From contig NZ_QAYG01000001.1 of the NCBI RefSeq assembly GCF_003053845.1, positions 1,618,078 through 1,682,077 of the forward strand: 64,000 nt of DNA. Reading direction: 5' to 3'. Origin of the DNA: Breoghania corrubedonensis. Its GTDB lineage: Bacteria; Pseudomonadota; Alphaproteobacteria; Rhizobiales; Stappiaceae. The notes beneath the pieces are model-generated. The model made no database searches. It was not told where the DNA came from and worked only from the letters and a program-made list of their open reading frames with translations. The position numbers and the translations under genes were made by a program. Numbering within the stretch: position 1 is the first letter of the stretch; each line of letters starts with the position of its first letter. This document shows, in pieces, positions 1 to 8,801 of the stretch.

Positions 1-391
1 CTGCGTCAACGCGCCAGCGCAATATGCGGGGCTTGCGGCATTGACCGGCCCGCAGGACGCGGTTGGCGAAATGGTTGCGGAATTCGACGCCCGGCGCAAG
101 CTGGTGGTCGATGGCCTCAACGCCATACCCGATGTGTCGTGCATCATGCCGAAGGGCGCCTTCTATGCCTTTCCCAATATCGCGGCGACGGGCTGGAAGG
201 CCAAGGCGTTGGCCTCCGCGCTTCTGGAGGAGGTGGGCGTGGCGCTCATCGGCGGGCCGGATTTCGGCACGCTGGGCGAGGGGTATGTGCGCGTCTCGTA
301 TGCCAATTCGCGCGAGAACATCGCCCGCGCACTGGAGCGGATGGAAGACTTTCTGGCCATGGAAACGAGGGCGCGGCGGGTCGAGCGCTGA
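1..391 (+). CDS. Aminotransferase class I/II, C-terminal part (partial at window start)
   Basis: Only the last ~129 residues are in the window; the reading frame is open from base 2 and ends with TGA at 389-391, so the true start lies upstream. The segment fits the C-terminal small domain of fold-type I PLP aminotransferases of the aspartate aminotransferase group: a CVNAPAQYAG stretch, then PKGAFYAFP, typical of this family, and a late YVRVSYANS motif that supplies the substrate-carboxylate Arg region. The PLP lysine is outside the window, so substrate cannot be judged. It is followed by a hairpin-T-tract and converges with the YeiH gene. Confidence 0.8.
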   Translation, partial: CVNAPAQYAGLAALTGPQDAVGEMVAEFDARRKLVVDGLNAIPDVSCIMPKGAFYAFPNIAATGWKAKALASALLEEVGVALIGGPDFGTLGEGYVRVSYANSRENIARALERMEDFLAMETRARRVER

Positions 392-403
392 ACGACCCGG
401 TCC

Positions 404-443
404 GGCGGGCAATCGAAGGATCGCCCGCCCCGGCCATTCTTTT
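404..443 (+). terminator. Candidate intrinsic terminator after the aminotransferase
   Basis: A perfect 7-bp GC stem, GGCGGGC (404-410) with GCCCGCC (423-429), lies just after the aminotransferase stop and is followed by a short T-rich run near 438-443. It sits between two convergent genes, so it could serve either. Confidence 0.45.
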
Positions 444-451
444 GCTCCCGC

Positions 452-1459
452 CTACTGGATCGCCAGAACGTTCAGCAGGATCGCGGCCAGGGTGGCCAGG
501 ACGAGCAGCGACATGACCGCCGCGCTCATGACGCGCAGGCCGGCATTGGCGAGCGAGCGGATATCCACGGTCAGACCGAGAGCGGCCATCGAGATGATGG
601 TCAGGATGCCGGAGGTCTTCGTCAGCGGCGTGATCAGCGTTTCCGGCATGAGACCCGCCGAGCGCACGGTCATCATGATCAGAAAGCCGACAATGAACCA
701 CGGCACCAGCTTGTTGAGCCCCGCGCCGCTTTCCCGGTTTCCCGGCAACATGCCGAGCGTGAAGATGACCGGACCCAACATCAGGACACGCACCACTTTC
801 ACCAGCGTACCGACCTGTGTTGCAACAAGGCCGACGGGGGCGGTGGCCGCCAGAACCTGCGGAACGGCATAGACCGTGAGGCCGGCGAGAACGCCGTAGC
901 GCGTCTGGCTCATGCCGAGGGCCGCGCCGATCACAGGCAGGATCAGGACGACGGCGATGCCGAGCACGGCTGTAAAGGCGATGGAGGAGGCGACATCGTC
1001 GCCTTCGGCCTTGATCACGGGCGCGGTCGCGGCGATCGCGGAATTGCCGCAGATCGCGTTGCCGCAGGCCACCAGCGTTGCCAGCCGGCGGGGCAGGCCC
1101 AGCGTGCGGCCGATGAAATAGCCGGCGGCGATGGTCAGCACGACGATGCAGGCGATACCGCCGACAAGCGCGGGGCCGGCCGCCTGGATGGCGCCGAGAC
1201 TGATCGTCCCGCCCAGCAGCACGATTGCCGCCTCGAGAACCTGTTTGGCGGCGAAATCCACGCCGGGGCGGAACATCGCATGAAAGGTCAGCGTGGAGCG
1301 CACGAGGGCGCCCAGCAGAATGGCCAGAACGAGGGTTTCAAGCCAGTCGCGCCCGAAGACGAGGACCTCCAGACGGTCGAGGAGAAAAGCTGCGACGGTG
1401 ACGGCGAGAGTGAGGAGAAGTCCGGGAAGGGCCCGAACGAAGAAGCGGGGGAGGTCCAT
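452..1459 (-). CDS. yeiH: YeiH-family (UPF0324) putative sulfate/sulfite-type exporter
   Basis: 335-residue integral membrane protein with about ten hydrophobic segments, the usual length for the YeiH/UPF0324 family. The ACGNAICGNSAIAATAPV segment near residue 130 is the family hallmark. Members are predicted anion exporters of the inner membrane; substrate is not certain. It is divergent from a LysR regulator 165 bp away, the same pairing as yeiH/yeiE in Escherichia coli, which supports regulation by that neighbour. An AT-rich stretch at about 1500-1560 between the two should hold both promoters and the LysR sites. Confidence 0.82.
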   Translation of the reverse strand: MDLPRFFVRALPGLLLTLAVTVAAFLLDRLEVLVFGRDWLETLVLAILLGALVRSTLTFHAMFRPGVDFAAKQVLEAAIVLLGGTISLGAIQAAGPALVGGIACIVVLTIAAGYFIGRTLGLPRRLATLVACGNAICGNSAIAATAPVIKAEGDDVASSIAFTAVLGIAVVLILPVIGAALGMSQTRYGVLAGLTVYAVPQVLAATAPVGLVATQVGTLVKVVRVLMLGPVIFTLGMLPGNRESGAGLNKLVPWFIVGFLIMMTVRSAGLMPETLITPLTKTSGILTIISMAALGLTVDIRSLANAGLRVMSAAVMSLLVLATLAAILLNVLAIQ

Positions 1460-1624
1460 GAGCGGTTACCGTTGGGAGGAGAGGTGTGGACGCTCGCATG
1501 GAAATTCATTTTACTCCATCGGATAATATTGGATATTTGTTTCAAGAAAATCGAACAATCGAGCATGCGGACGAGATGCCGATGCCGCATGACGGCATCG
1601 CCGCGCGCTTGTCACCGGGGCACT

Positions 1625-2530
1625 ATGACCTTCGAGCAGCTTTCCATCTTCGTCGCCGTGGCCGAACGCGAACACCTGACGCGGGCGGCGGAGGCGTTGC
1701 ATCTGACACCGTCAGCGGTGAGTTCGGCCTTGCGGGCGCTCGAGGGCCATTACGGGGTGACTCTGTTCGACCGGGTGGGGCGCGGACTTGTTCTCAACGA
1801 GAATGGCCGGCTGTTTCTGGGCGAGGCCAAGGCGGTGCTGGCGCGTGCGGAAGGCGCGCAGCTCGTGCTTGCGGAACTGGGCGGACTTCGGCGCGGCCGG
1901 TTGACGGTCGCCGCAAGCCAGACGATCGCCGGATATTGGCTGCCGCCCTTCATGATGCGGTTCCACGCACGCTTTCCCGGGATCGAGCTTTCCCTCTCGA
2001 TCGGCAATACGGCGACGGTCGCCGGAGCCGTGCTGGCGGGTGAGGCCGATATGGGCTTCGTGGAGGGTCATGTGGACGTTCCCGCCCTCAGCGTCGAGAA
2101 GATCGCCGAAGACGCGCTGATCGTCGTGGTCGGCGCCGACCATCCCTGGGCAGACGGCCAGGCGGTCGCGCCGGAGGATCTTGCGACCGGCAGCGCCTGG
2201 GTGCTGCGCGAGCGCGGATCGGGAACGCGCTCGGAATTCGAGGCGGCCCTCGCCGCGCACGGGGTCGAGGCGGCGAGCCTTCAGGTGGTTCTGGAGCTTC
2301 CCTCCAACGAAGCGGTTCTGTCGGCCGCGCGTTCGGGAATGTGTGCCGCGGTTGTTTCTGCGTCCGTTGCCGGCCCGTTGCTGAGCCAGGGCGATCTCGT
2401 CGCCGCAAATTACGAATTGCCGGCGCGCGCCTATTCGCTGCTTCACCATCGCGAACGCCGGTTGAGCCGCTCGGCAACGGAACTGATCAGCCTGTGCAAG
2501 GGCGGTATGCCCGCTTCAGCGGGTGGATGA
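1625..2530 (+). CDS. LysR-family transcriptional regulator (YeiE/CbbR-like)
   Basis: 301 residues, normal LysR length. The N-terminal winged helix-turn-helix starts MTFEQLSIFVAVAEREHLTR and contains the classic AAEALHLTPSAVSSALRALE recognition region; residues ~90-295 form the periplasmic-binding-like effector domain with ERGSGTR and LPSNEAVLSAARSG segments seen in YeiE/CbbR/CysB-type members. A longer frame is open upstream to 1280 but runs antisense through yeiH, so ATG 1625 was chosen. Divergent from yeiH, which it probably controls. Its stop overlaps the convergent hydrolase gene by 15 bp. Confidence 0.85.
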   Translation: MTFEQLSIFVAVAEREHLTRAAEALHLTPSAVSSALRALEGHYGVTLFDRVGRGLVLNENGRLFLGEAKAVLARAEGAQLVLAELGGLRRGRLTVAASQTIAGYWLPPFMMRFHARFPGIELSLSIGNTATVAGAVLAGEADMGFVEGHVDVPALSVEKIAEDALIVVVGADHPWADGQAVAPEDLATGSAWVLRERGSGTRSEFEAALAAHGVEAASLQVVLELPSNEAVLSAARSGMCAAVVSASVAGPLLSQGDLVAANYELPARAYSLLHHRERRLSRSATELISLCKGGMPASAGG

Positions 2531-3319
2531 GAGCTGGCGCAGCACGTCGGTGAAAGCGTCCGCCTCCTCCAGATGCGGCGCATGGCCGGAGCGGGCGAAG
2601 TCGTGGATCGTCGCGTCTTTCAGCCGTGCCGCCTGCCATTCGGCGACGTCGCGTCCGTAAAGCGCGCTGCGGCTGCCAGAAACGAGATGGACCGGGATCT
2701 CGATCTTCGCGATCAGGGAGCGGAAATCCTGCTCGGTCAGCGAGGCCCACATCGGGGCGATCAGCGCCGGATCGGCGGCCAGCATCTCGCGCTTGGCATA
2801 GGCGAGCAGTGCCGGGTCGGGTTTCAGCCCTTCGGCGAAGATGCCCTCGGCGACCTTTTCGCCGACCGTCGGCCAATAGGCGCGGATGGCGGCCAGTACT
2901 TCCACATTGTGCTCGGCATTGTTGCCGTTGCGCGTGCCGAGCCGCCAGTACTCGTCGTTCAGCACCTTCGGCGTCATGTCCTCGGTCAGCAGGGCTGCGA
3001 CGCGATCCGCGCCGTGGCGCTCGAGCAGCGCGAAGGCGACATGGGCGCCCATCGACCAGCCGGCGAGGACGATCTTGTCCAGCCGCCGCTCCTCCAGCAG
3101 GGCGGCAACCGCGTCGGCGGCCGCCTCGATGGTGAGGTCGATGGCGTCGCCCGTCTTGCCGTGTCCCGGCATATCCGGGGCGATGACCAGCGTTTCGTCG
3201 GCCAGCGCCTCAATCTGGCGGTCGAAGAAGCCGCCATGGCACGACCAGCCGTGCAGCAGCACGACGGGCAGCATCTGCGGACTTTTCACCCCGTTTTCGC
3301 GAATATGGAGGCTGCTCAT
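2516..3319 (-). CDS. Alpha/beta-fold hydrolase, last gene of Liv operon
   Basis: 267 residues with the alpha/beta-hydrolase layout: LLHGWSCHG oxyanion strand near residue 20, PDMPGHG turn, GWSMG nucleophile elbow near residue 95, and SGHAPHLEEAD carrying the catalytic His near the C-terminus. The usual acid after the sixth strand is not obvious; the local sequence is VSGSRSALYGRD. No signal peptide, so cytoplasmic. Its ATG overlaps the livM stop by 4 bp (ATGA), indicating translational coupling; the enzyme probably acts on the imported compound, perhaps an ester or amide. The substrate cannot be read from sequence; BioH- or esterase-like activity are alternatives. Confidence 0.8.
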   Translation of the reverse strand: MSSLHIRENGVKSPQMLPVVLLHGWSCHGGFFDRQIEALADETLVIAPDMPGHGKTGDAIDLTIEAAADAVAALLEERRLDKIVLAGWSMGAHVAFALLERHGADRVAALLTEDMTPKVLNDEYWRLGTRNGNNAEHNVEVLAAIRAYWPTVGEKVAEGIFAEGLKPDPALLAYAKREMLAADPALIAPMWASLTEQDFRSLIAKIEIPVHLVSGSRSALYGRDVAEWQAARLKDATIHDFARSGHAPHLEEADAFTDVLRQLSSTR

Positions 3320-4377
3320 TTCACTTCTCCCCGCAAACGGCCAACGATCCCTGTGGGAAAGAAATAGACCGACAGGATGAACAGGACGCCCAGCCACAAC
3401 AACCAGCGTTCCGGGGCGATCAGTTCCGAGAGGAGCGGAATGCCATCGGTGGCTTTCGAGGCGATGCCCATCAGGTCCTGCAGGTAGGTCTGGGCGAGGA
3501 TGAAGATCGTCGCCCCCACCACCGCACCGTACATGGTGCCCATGCCGCCGATGACGACCATCAGCAGAATGTTGATCATGATCTCCATCGAGAGGGTGGT
3601 CGCGGGCCCGGTATAGCGCAGCCAGATGGCGAGCAGGGAGCCGGCGAGCGCTGCGACAACGGCCGAGAGTACCGTCGCGCCGGTCCGGTACCAGATCACC
3701 CGGTAGCCGATGGCCTCGGCGCGGAAGGAATTGTCGCGCACTGCCTTCAGCGTGGTGCCGAACGGTGAATTGACGATCCTGAGCAGCACCAGGAAGAGAA
3801 CGAGCGCGCAGAAGAAGATGAGGTAATAAGCGAGCAGCCGGCCGTTGATGGAAACGTCGAGGATCTTGTCCGTCATCAACCGGAACGCCGGGGTCAGCTC
3901 GCGCGGAATGCGGTAGGTGAGCCCGTCCTCGCCGCCGGTGAAGGCGGACATCTGCGAGACCAGAACGGCGAAGGCGGAGGCGATCGCCAGCGTCACCATG
4001 GCGAAGAAAATGGCGCGCACGCGCAGTGAAAAGAGCCCGATCAGCAGCGCGAGGACGGCCGCGACCAGCGCGCCCAAAAGGGTGCCGAGACCCATTGCCC
4101 AGAAGCTCGGACCCCACGCGTCGAGCGCCAGCGCGGTGCCGTAGGCGCCGATACCGTAGAACATGGTGTGCGCGAAGGAGACGATGCCGGTGTAGCCGAG
4201 CAGCAGGTCGTAGCTCGCCACCAGCACGATGAAGATGGCGATGCGCGCGGCCGTGTCGAGCGACTTGATGCCCGGAAACAGGAACGGCGCGAACAGCAAC
4301 GAGAAACCGATCACCAGCACGATCAGCGACAACAGTCGGCTTCTCGGCATATCGCCGGAAATGATCCTGACCAGCAT
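3316..4377 (-). CDS. livM: Branched-chain amino-acid-type ABC permease LivM
   Basis: 353 residues, ~9-10 hydrophobic segments, with the LivM signatures LLLGYTGIVSFAHTMFYGIGAY near residue 60 and IGGMGTMYGAVVGA near residue 290. It forms the inner-membrane channel with the LivH protein encoded immediately upstream. ATG 4377 lies 8 bp after the livH stop; a longer open frame to 4686 runs inside livH in another frame and was rejected. The C-terminal codons overlap the hydrolase start. Substrate is unknown: Liv-type systems import branched amino acids, amides, urea or aromatic acids. Confidence 0.88.
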   Translation of the reverse strand: MLVRIISGDMPRSRLLSLIVLVIGFSLLFAPFLFPGIKSLDTAARIAIFIVLVASYDLLLGYTGIVSFAHTMFYGIGAYGTALALDAWGPSFWAMGLGTLLGALVAAVLALLIGLFSLRVRAIFFAMVTLAIASAFAVLVSQMSAFTGGEDGLTYRIPRELTPAFRLMTDKILDVSINGRLLAYYLIFFCALVLFLVLLRIVNSPFGTTLKAVRDNSFRAEAIGYRVIWYRTGATVLSAVVAALAGSLLAIWLRYTGPATTLSMEIMINILLMVVIGGMGTMYGAVVGATIFILAQTYLQDLMGIASKATDGIPLLSELIAPERWLLWLGVLFILSVYFFPTGIVGRLRGEVK

Positions 4378-4385
4378 GACGCCCC

Positions 4386-5414
4386 TCACTTCGCCTTGAC
4401 CACGGGATAGAGCCCCTGCGGCCGCCACATCAGCACCGCCACCATCAGCGCGATGGTGGAGACGAGCGCGACCTTGGGGGCGAGGAAGGCGGCATAGTTG
4501 GCGAGAAGGCCGACGAGCAGCGCGCCGATGAAGCAGCCCTCGACCGAGCCGAGCCCGCCGATGATGACGACGACGAAGACCAGAACCATGATCTCGCTGC
4601 CCATTTGCGCGGTGATCGTCTCCTGATAGAGCCCCCACATGACGCCGCCGAGCCCCGCAAGCGCGGAACCCGCCACGAACACCCACAGAAACAGCGCCTT
4701 GATGCGATAGCCGAGCGCCTCCACCATTTCGCCGTTCTCCACGCCCGCGCGCACCAGAAGGCCGATCCGCGTCTTGCGCAGGACATGACGCATGGCGAAA
4801 AACAGCGCGAGGCCGACGGCGACCGCCAGGATCCGGTATTTCTCGATGGCCGCGCCGAAGACGATGACGGAGCCCTGAAGCGTTTCGGGCCGGGCGATAT
4901 GGAGCGCGTCAGGTCCCCAGATCACGTGGATCAACTGCTCGGTGACGATGAGCCCGCCCATGGTGACCAGGATCTGCTTCAGGTGGAAGCCGTAGACCGG
5001 CATGACGATGACGCGTTCGAACAGCCAGCCCATCGCGCCGGTGGCGATCATCGCCGCCAGGATGGCGAGGAGAATGGCGGAGATGTTCATCACGATGTCG
5101 GGCGTACCGGTCCAGCCCGAAAGGAGGCTGAGCACCGTCACGCCGACGAAGGCGCCGACGGCGACGAAAGCGCCGTGGCCGAAATTGATCACGTCCATCA
5201 GGCCGAAGACGATGGTCAGCCCCGAGGCCATGATGAAGATCATCAGCCCCATCGCGAGGCCGGCCACTGTGAGCGTCAGCCAGGTCGTGGGATCGCCAAT
5301 GGCGATGAGGCCGAGAACCGCCAGAACCGGGGCCAGCAGCAGTGGGGCGTGTTCGCCGAGCCTTTGCGAAAACGACAGTTCGTCGAAGCGCGGGCGGATG
5401 CGTTCGTCGCTCAT
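4386..5414 (-). CDS. livH: Branched-chain amino-acid-type ABC permease LivH
   Basis: 342 residues with a hydrophobic core of ~9 membrane segments. GLTIVFGLMDVINFGHGAFVAVGA near residue 65 and IIGGLGSVEGCFIGALLVG near residue 285 are LivH hallmarks. The ~25-residue polar N-terminal extension is a little longer than in E. coli LivH (308 aa). The start overlaps the livF stop by 4 bp, so the genes are one transcriptional and translational unit. Partners LivM in the membrane channel. Confidence 0.88.
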   Translation of the reverse strand: MSDERIRPRFDELSFSQRLGEHAPLLLAPVLAVLGLIAIGDPTTWLTLTVAGLAMGLMIFIMASGLTIVFGLMDVINFGHGAFVAVGAFVGVTVLSLLSGWTGTPDIVMNISAILLAILAAMIATGAMGWLFERVIVMPVYGFHLKQILVTMGGLIVTEQLIHVIWGPDALHIARPETLQGSVIVFGAAIEKYRILAVAVGLALFFAMRHVLRKTRIGLLVRAGVENGEMVEALGYRIKALFLWVFVAGSALAGLGGVMWGLYQETITAQMGSEIMVLVFVVVIIGGLGSVEGCFIGALLVGLLANYAAFLAPKVALVSTIALMVAVLMWRPQGLYPVVKAK

Positions 5415-6136
5415 TGATGCGCCTCCAGGCTCAATCCCATCAGCCTCTCCTGCAGGCCCGCGTCGGCGCTCAGGTCCGCCATGTCGCCTTCATGAATGAT
5501 GCGACCGTCGTCCATCACCGCCACGGTGTCGCCGAGTGCGCGCGCCATGGAGAAGTTCTGCTCCACCAGCAGGATCGTGGTGTCGGTTTCCTTCAACTGC
5601 CGGAGCGCCGCCGTCATCGCCTTGATGATGGCCGGCGCCAGCCCCTTGGTCGGTTCGTCGATCAGGATCAGCGCGCGCGGCTCGATGATGGCGCGGGCGA
5701 CGGAAAGCATCTGCTTCTGTCCGCCCGACAGGGTGCCGGCCGGCGAATGCCAGAAGGTTCTGAGCGGGGGAAAGAGATCGCAGATCCAGTTGAGGCGCGG
5801 GCGGTCCGGCGCACCGGAACGGGCGGCGAGCATCATGTTCTCCTGAACCGTCAGGTCGGTGAAGATGCCCATGTCCTCGGGAACGAAGGCGATGCCGAGT
5901 TTGGCGATGGCCGGCGTGTCGAGCCCGGCGATATCGCGGCCGTGGAAGCGGATCGTGCCGGCGCTCGCCTTCCACAGGCCCATGATGGTTCTGAGTGTCG
6001 TCGTCTTGCCCGCGCCGTTGCGGCCGAGCAGCATGGCGACGCCGCCGGCCGGCACCTCGAGGTCGACACCGTGCAGGATGTGGTAGGGCCCGATATGGGT
6101 ATGGACGCCGTCGAGCGTCAGGAGCGCTTCAGGCAT
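5411..6136 (-). CDS. livF: Liv-type ABC transporter ATP-binding protein LivF
   Basis: 241 residues, the LivF length. Walker A GRNGAGKTT at residues 38-46, ABC signature LSGGQKQ, Walker B LILIDEP, and the late LLVEQNF switch segment are all intact. It powers import through LivHM together with LivG. The start overlaps the livG 3' end by 8 bp. Confidence 0.9.
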   Translation of the reverse strand: MPEALLTLDGVHTHIGPYHILHGVDLEVPAGGVAMLLGRNGAGKTTTLRTIMGLWKASAGTIRFHGRDIAGLDTPAIAKLGIAFVPEDMGIFTDLTVQENMMLAARSGAPDRPRLNWICDLFPPLRTFWHSPAGTLSGGQKQMLSVARAIIEPRALILIDEPTKGLAPAIIKAMTAALRQLKETDTTILLVEQNFSMARALGDTVAVMDDGRIIHEGDMADLSADAGLQERLMGLSLEAHQ

Positions 6137-6911
6137 CGACAGTCTCCTCTTCCGGCTCGCGGCCGAGATAGGCCTGTTGCACGATCGGCGAAGCGATGAC
6201 TTCGGCGGGCTCCCCGTCGGCCACCAGCGCCCCGTTGTGCAGCACGATGATGCGGTCTGCGAGCGAGCGGATCACGTCCATCTTGTGCTCCACCAGCAGG
6301 ATCGAACGGTCCGTGTCGCGCTTCAGCCCCGCGATGAGGTCGAGCACGACGGGCACCTCGTCGACGCTCATGCCGGCGGTCGGCTCGTCGAACATGAGAA
6401 CCTGCGGCTGCAGCGCGATCAGCATCGCGACTTCCAGTTTCCGCTGGTCGCCATGGGAAAGCGCCGCGACGGTCTGGTCGGCCTTTTCAATGAGCCGGAC
6501 CTCGGCCAGAACGTGTTCGGCGCGCTCGATCAGTTCGACATGCGAGGACGCGACGGAAAAGAGATCGTAGCCGCGCCGTGCCCGGGCCTGCGCGACAAGG
6601 CGGACGTTCTCGCGCACCGTGAGGCTTGGAAACAGGTTGGTCAGCTGGAAGGCGCGGCCGATGCCCCGATCGGTGCGGGCCGCAACCGAGAGACCCGACA
6701 GATCCTCGCCGTTCAGCAGCACCTTTCCCGATGTCGCGGTGAGCTGACCGGAGATCAGGTTGAAATAGGTGGTCTTGCCGGCGCCGTTCGGGCCCACGAT
6801 GGCGGTCGTCGTGCCGCGCTGGAAAGCGCAGGAAACCGCATCCACGGCGACGTGGCCGCCGAAGCGGATGGTCAGGTCGCGGGTCTCAAGGACGGGATGT
6901 TCGCTGGTCAT
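6129..6911 (-). CDS. livG: Liv-type ABC transporter ATP-binding protein LivG
   Basis: 260 residues with Walker A GPNGAGKTT (40-48), Walker B VLMFDEP and a diverged signature LSHGDQRKLE in place of the usual LAYGQQRRLE. The SHGDQ form recurs in a sub-branch of LivG-like proteins and does not imply inactivation. The C-terminal region with AYLG is typical of LivG. It is the first gene after the 293-bp gap containing a palindromic element that separates it from the binding-protein gene. Confidence 0.88.
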   Translation of the reverse strand: MTSEHPVLETRDLTIRFGGHVAVDAVSCAFQRGTTTAIVGPNGAGKTTYFNLISGQLTATSGKVLLNGEDLSGLSVAARTDRGIGRAFQLTNLFPSLTVRENVRLVAQARARRGYDLFSVASSHVELIERAEHVLAEVRLIEKADQTVAALSHGDQRKLEVAMLIALQPQVLMFDEPTAGMSVDEVPVVLDLIAGLKRDTDRSILLVEHKMDVIRSLADRIIVLHNGALVADGEPAEVIASPIVQQAYLGREPEEETVDA

Positions 6912-7204
6912 GGGCGATCCGGTGTTCTTCGGGTGGGCGATGATGGAAAACCCACCGCAAGGATTGCGCGGCGTGTCGGTTCCTCGTCATCCCGGACAAG
7001 CGAGGCGAAGCCGAGTGCAGATCCGGGATCCAGCGACCAAGCGGCGCGAAGCGCCTCAATAGGGTCTAGTGAGGAAGGCGGGTTTTCCTGCGAAAGCAGC
7101 GCTTCGCGCTACTCATTACGCTGGATCCCGGGTCGTCTCCGCTTCGCTTCGCGCCCGGGATGAGGGATTTGGGGGACGCACGCGCGCGCCCCCGATCCCT
7201 CCGC
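6912..7204. other. Intercistronic gap between binding protein and livG
   Basis: 293 bp without a coding sequence, between two genes of the same operon on the minus strand. Almost all of it is taken up by the long imperfect palindrome at 6987-7163 described separately. It may act as an RNA stem-loop that lowers livGFHM expression relative to the binding protein or stabilises the upstream message. Confidence 0.6.
6987..7163. repeat. Long imperfect palindromic (REP/RIME-like) element
   Basis: Outer arms of about 47 bp at 6987-7034 and 7119-7163 are inverted copies with some mismatches: both begin TCATCCCGG on their own strand and end in GGGATCCAGCG. The 84-bp middle contains a second GC-rich inverted pair, GGCGCGAAGCGC (7043-7054) facing AGCGCTTCGCGCT (7098-7110). 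TCATCCCGG...GATCCGGGATCCAGCG blocks of this kind are commonly dispersed between genes in Rhizobiales and related bacteria; other copies cannot be checked here. Confidence 0.65.
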
Positions 7205-8425
7205 TCACTGGTTGTGGATCGGAATGTCCATGTCGTCGATCTTCAGTTCCCTGACGAGTTCGGGAACGCCCCATTCCAGGTTCGGATCAACCTTGATCTT
7301 GAAGTGGTACATGGACTGCAGCGCCTGGTGATCTTCCTTGCGGAAAACCATCTTGCCCTTCGGCGTCTGCCACTCCATGCCTTCCATCGCGGCGATCAGG
7401 TCCTCGGTGTCGGTGGAGCCACCGGTCTTCTTCAAGGCCTCGACGATCGCCATGCCCGCCGCCATGCCGCCGGCGGTGAAGAAGTCGGGCGGAGTGCCGA
7501 AGCGCTTCTCGTGCTCGGTCACCAGCCAGTCGTTCACCGGGTTTTTGGGGATGTCGTAATAGTAGTAGGTCGCGCCTTCCATGCCGGGCAGCGCCTTGTA
7601 GGCCTTCATGGCGGCCAGGATGTTGCCGCCCGTGGCGATCTCGATGCCGAGGCGGTCGGGGTCCATCGCCTTGATCTTGCCGATCGGGTTGTTGCCGCCG
7701 GCCCAGATCACGAACAGGAACTTGCGGCCCTTCTCACCCTTCAGGGCATCGAAGATGCGCTGGGCGGAGGCGGTAAAATCCTGCGTGTCGGTCGGGGCGT
7801 ATTCCTCGAACACCAGTTCCGCGCCGGTTCCCTTCAGCGCCTGCTTGAATGCGGCGACGCCGTCGCGGCCGAAGGCGTAGTCCTGGGCGAGCGTCGCGAT
7901 CTTCACGCCGGGCTTGCCGAGCGCGACGGCGTTGGCGACCGCGTCCTGCGAGGAATTGCGGCCCGTGCGGAAGATGTAGCGGTTCCAGTTCTCGCCGGTG
8001 ATGCTGTCGGCCACCGCCGGTTCCACCAGCAGGATCTTGCCGTATTCCTCGGCGACCGGAAGCATGGCGAGCGCGACGCCGGAAGATACCGGGCCGACCG
8101 CGATGGCGGCATCGTCGTCACCATAGGCTTCGGCCAGCGCGGCGCGGCCGACGTCGGGCTTCAGCTGGGTGTCCTTTTCGATGACGACGAGCTTGTTGCC
8201 ATCGACCTCCATGCTGCCGTCGGTGGCGTATTCGAGGCCCATCATCAGCCCGGTATGGGACTGCTTGGCATAGGCCTCCAGCGCGCCGGTCTTGCCGTAG
8301 ACATGGGCGATGGTGATGTCCTCGGCCGCTGCCGGGGCGATGCCGGCGGCAAGAAGGGCGATGCCGGCTGCCATGCTGGCGGCCAAGCCGGCGCGACGGC
8401 CGGCCCAATTGAATGCACGGTTCAT
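7205..8425 (-). CDS. Periplasmic substrate-binding protein of the Liv-type ABC transporter
   Basis: 406 residues with an export signal (Arg-rich start, hydrophobic stretch, cleavage near APAAAEDITIAH at residue ~33-35) followed by a type I periplasmic-binding fold (Peripla_BP_6). It begins the mature chain with ITIAHVYGKTGALEAYAKQ, similar to branched-chain, urea and amide-binding members. It is the first gene of the SBP-livGFHM-hydrolase operon. The ligand cannot be read off the sequence; the coupled hydrolase suggests something that is cleaved after uptake. Confidence 0.85.
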   Translation of the reverse strand: MNRAFNWAGRRAGLAASMAAGIALLAAGIAPAAAEDITIAHVYGKTGALEAYAKQSHTGLMMGLEYATDGSMEVDGNKLVVIEKDTQLKPDVGRAALAEAYGDDDAAIAVGPVSSGVALAMLPVAEEYGKILLVEPAVADSITGENWNRYIFRTGRNSSQDAVANAVALGKPGVKIATLAQDYAFGRDGVAAFKQALKGTGAELVFEEYAPTDTQDFTASAQRIFDALKGEKGRKFLFVIWAGGNNPIGKIKAMDPDRLGIEIATGGNILAAMKAYKALPGMEGATYYYYDIPKNPVNDWLVTEHEKRFGTPPDFFTAGGMAAGMAIVEALKKTGGSTDTEDLIAAMEGMEWQTPKGKMVFRKEDHQALQSMYHFKIKVDPNLEWGVPELVRELKIDDMDIPIHNQ

Positions 8426-8801
8426 GACCTGTCTCCTCCCGGTCGTCGCGGCAGTGGGGATGCGGTGTTTGCCGTCATCGGGCGCCGTCGGTACTCGTCT
8501 TTCCCTTGTGCGGAAATGGCTCCTCTTCCACTTCCCCCTCCGCAGGCGGAGCGCGTCCAGACCGTTTTCCTCAGTGGGTTCCCGTCAGGCCACTGCGGGT
8601 TGGCCGACCGAAACCTCCCAGGACGTCACATCACGCGCTTCGAGCAATTATATGACGCATGATTCATGTTTCATGTCAATCGGCGCATGAGGTCGTCAAA
8701 CGCGCGAGTCCCGCCGGCAAGGCAGGGGCAAGACGCGGGAGCCGAGCCACGGCTCGACCGGGAGACGAGGGCCATGCCGTCCGCCAGGGCGCACCGGGCG
8801 G
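8426..8801. other. Intergenic region with TCATG-rich dyad
   Basis: 376 bp with no supportable gene, between the Liv operon start (8425) and the end of the Amt-GGDEF-EAL gene (8802), both on the minus strand. It must carry the Liv operon promoter. Near 8651-8690 there is a cluster of TCATG/CATGA words, including the dyad CATGA-T-TCATG at 8658-8668, about 235 bp upstream of the start codon. No regulator can be assigned to it. Confidence 0.4.

Noticed and set aside
1280-1624. N-terminal extension of the LysR regulator
   Set aside because: It is antisense to yeiH and crosses the divergent promoter region; the helix-turn-helix starts normally at 1625.
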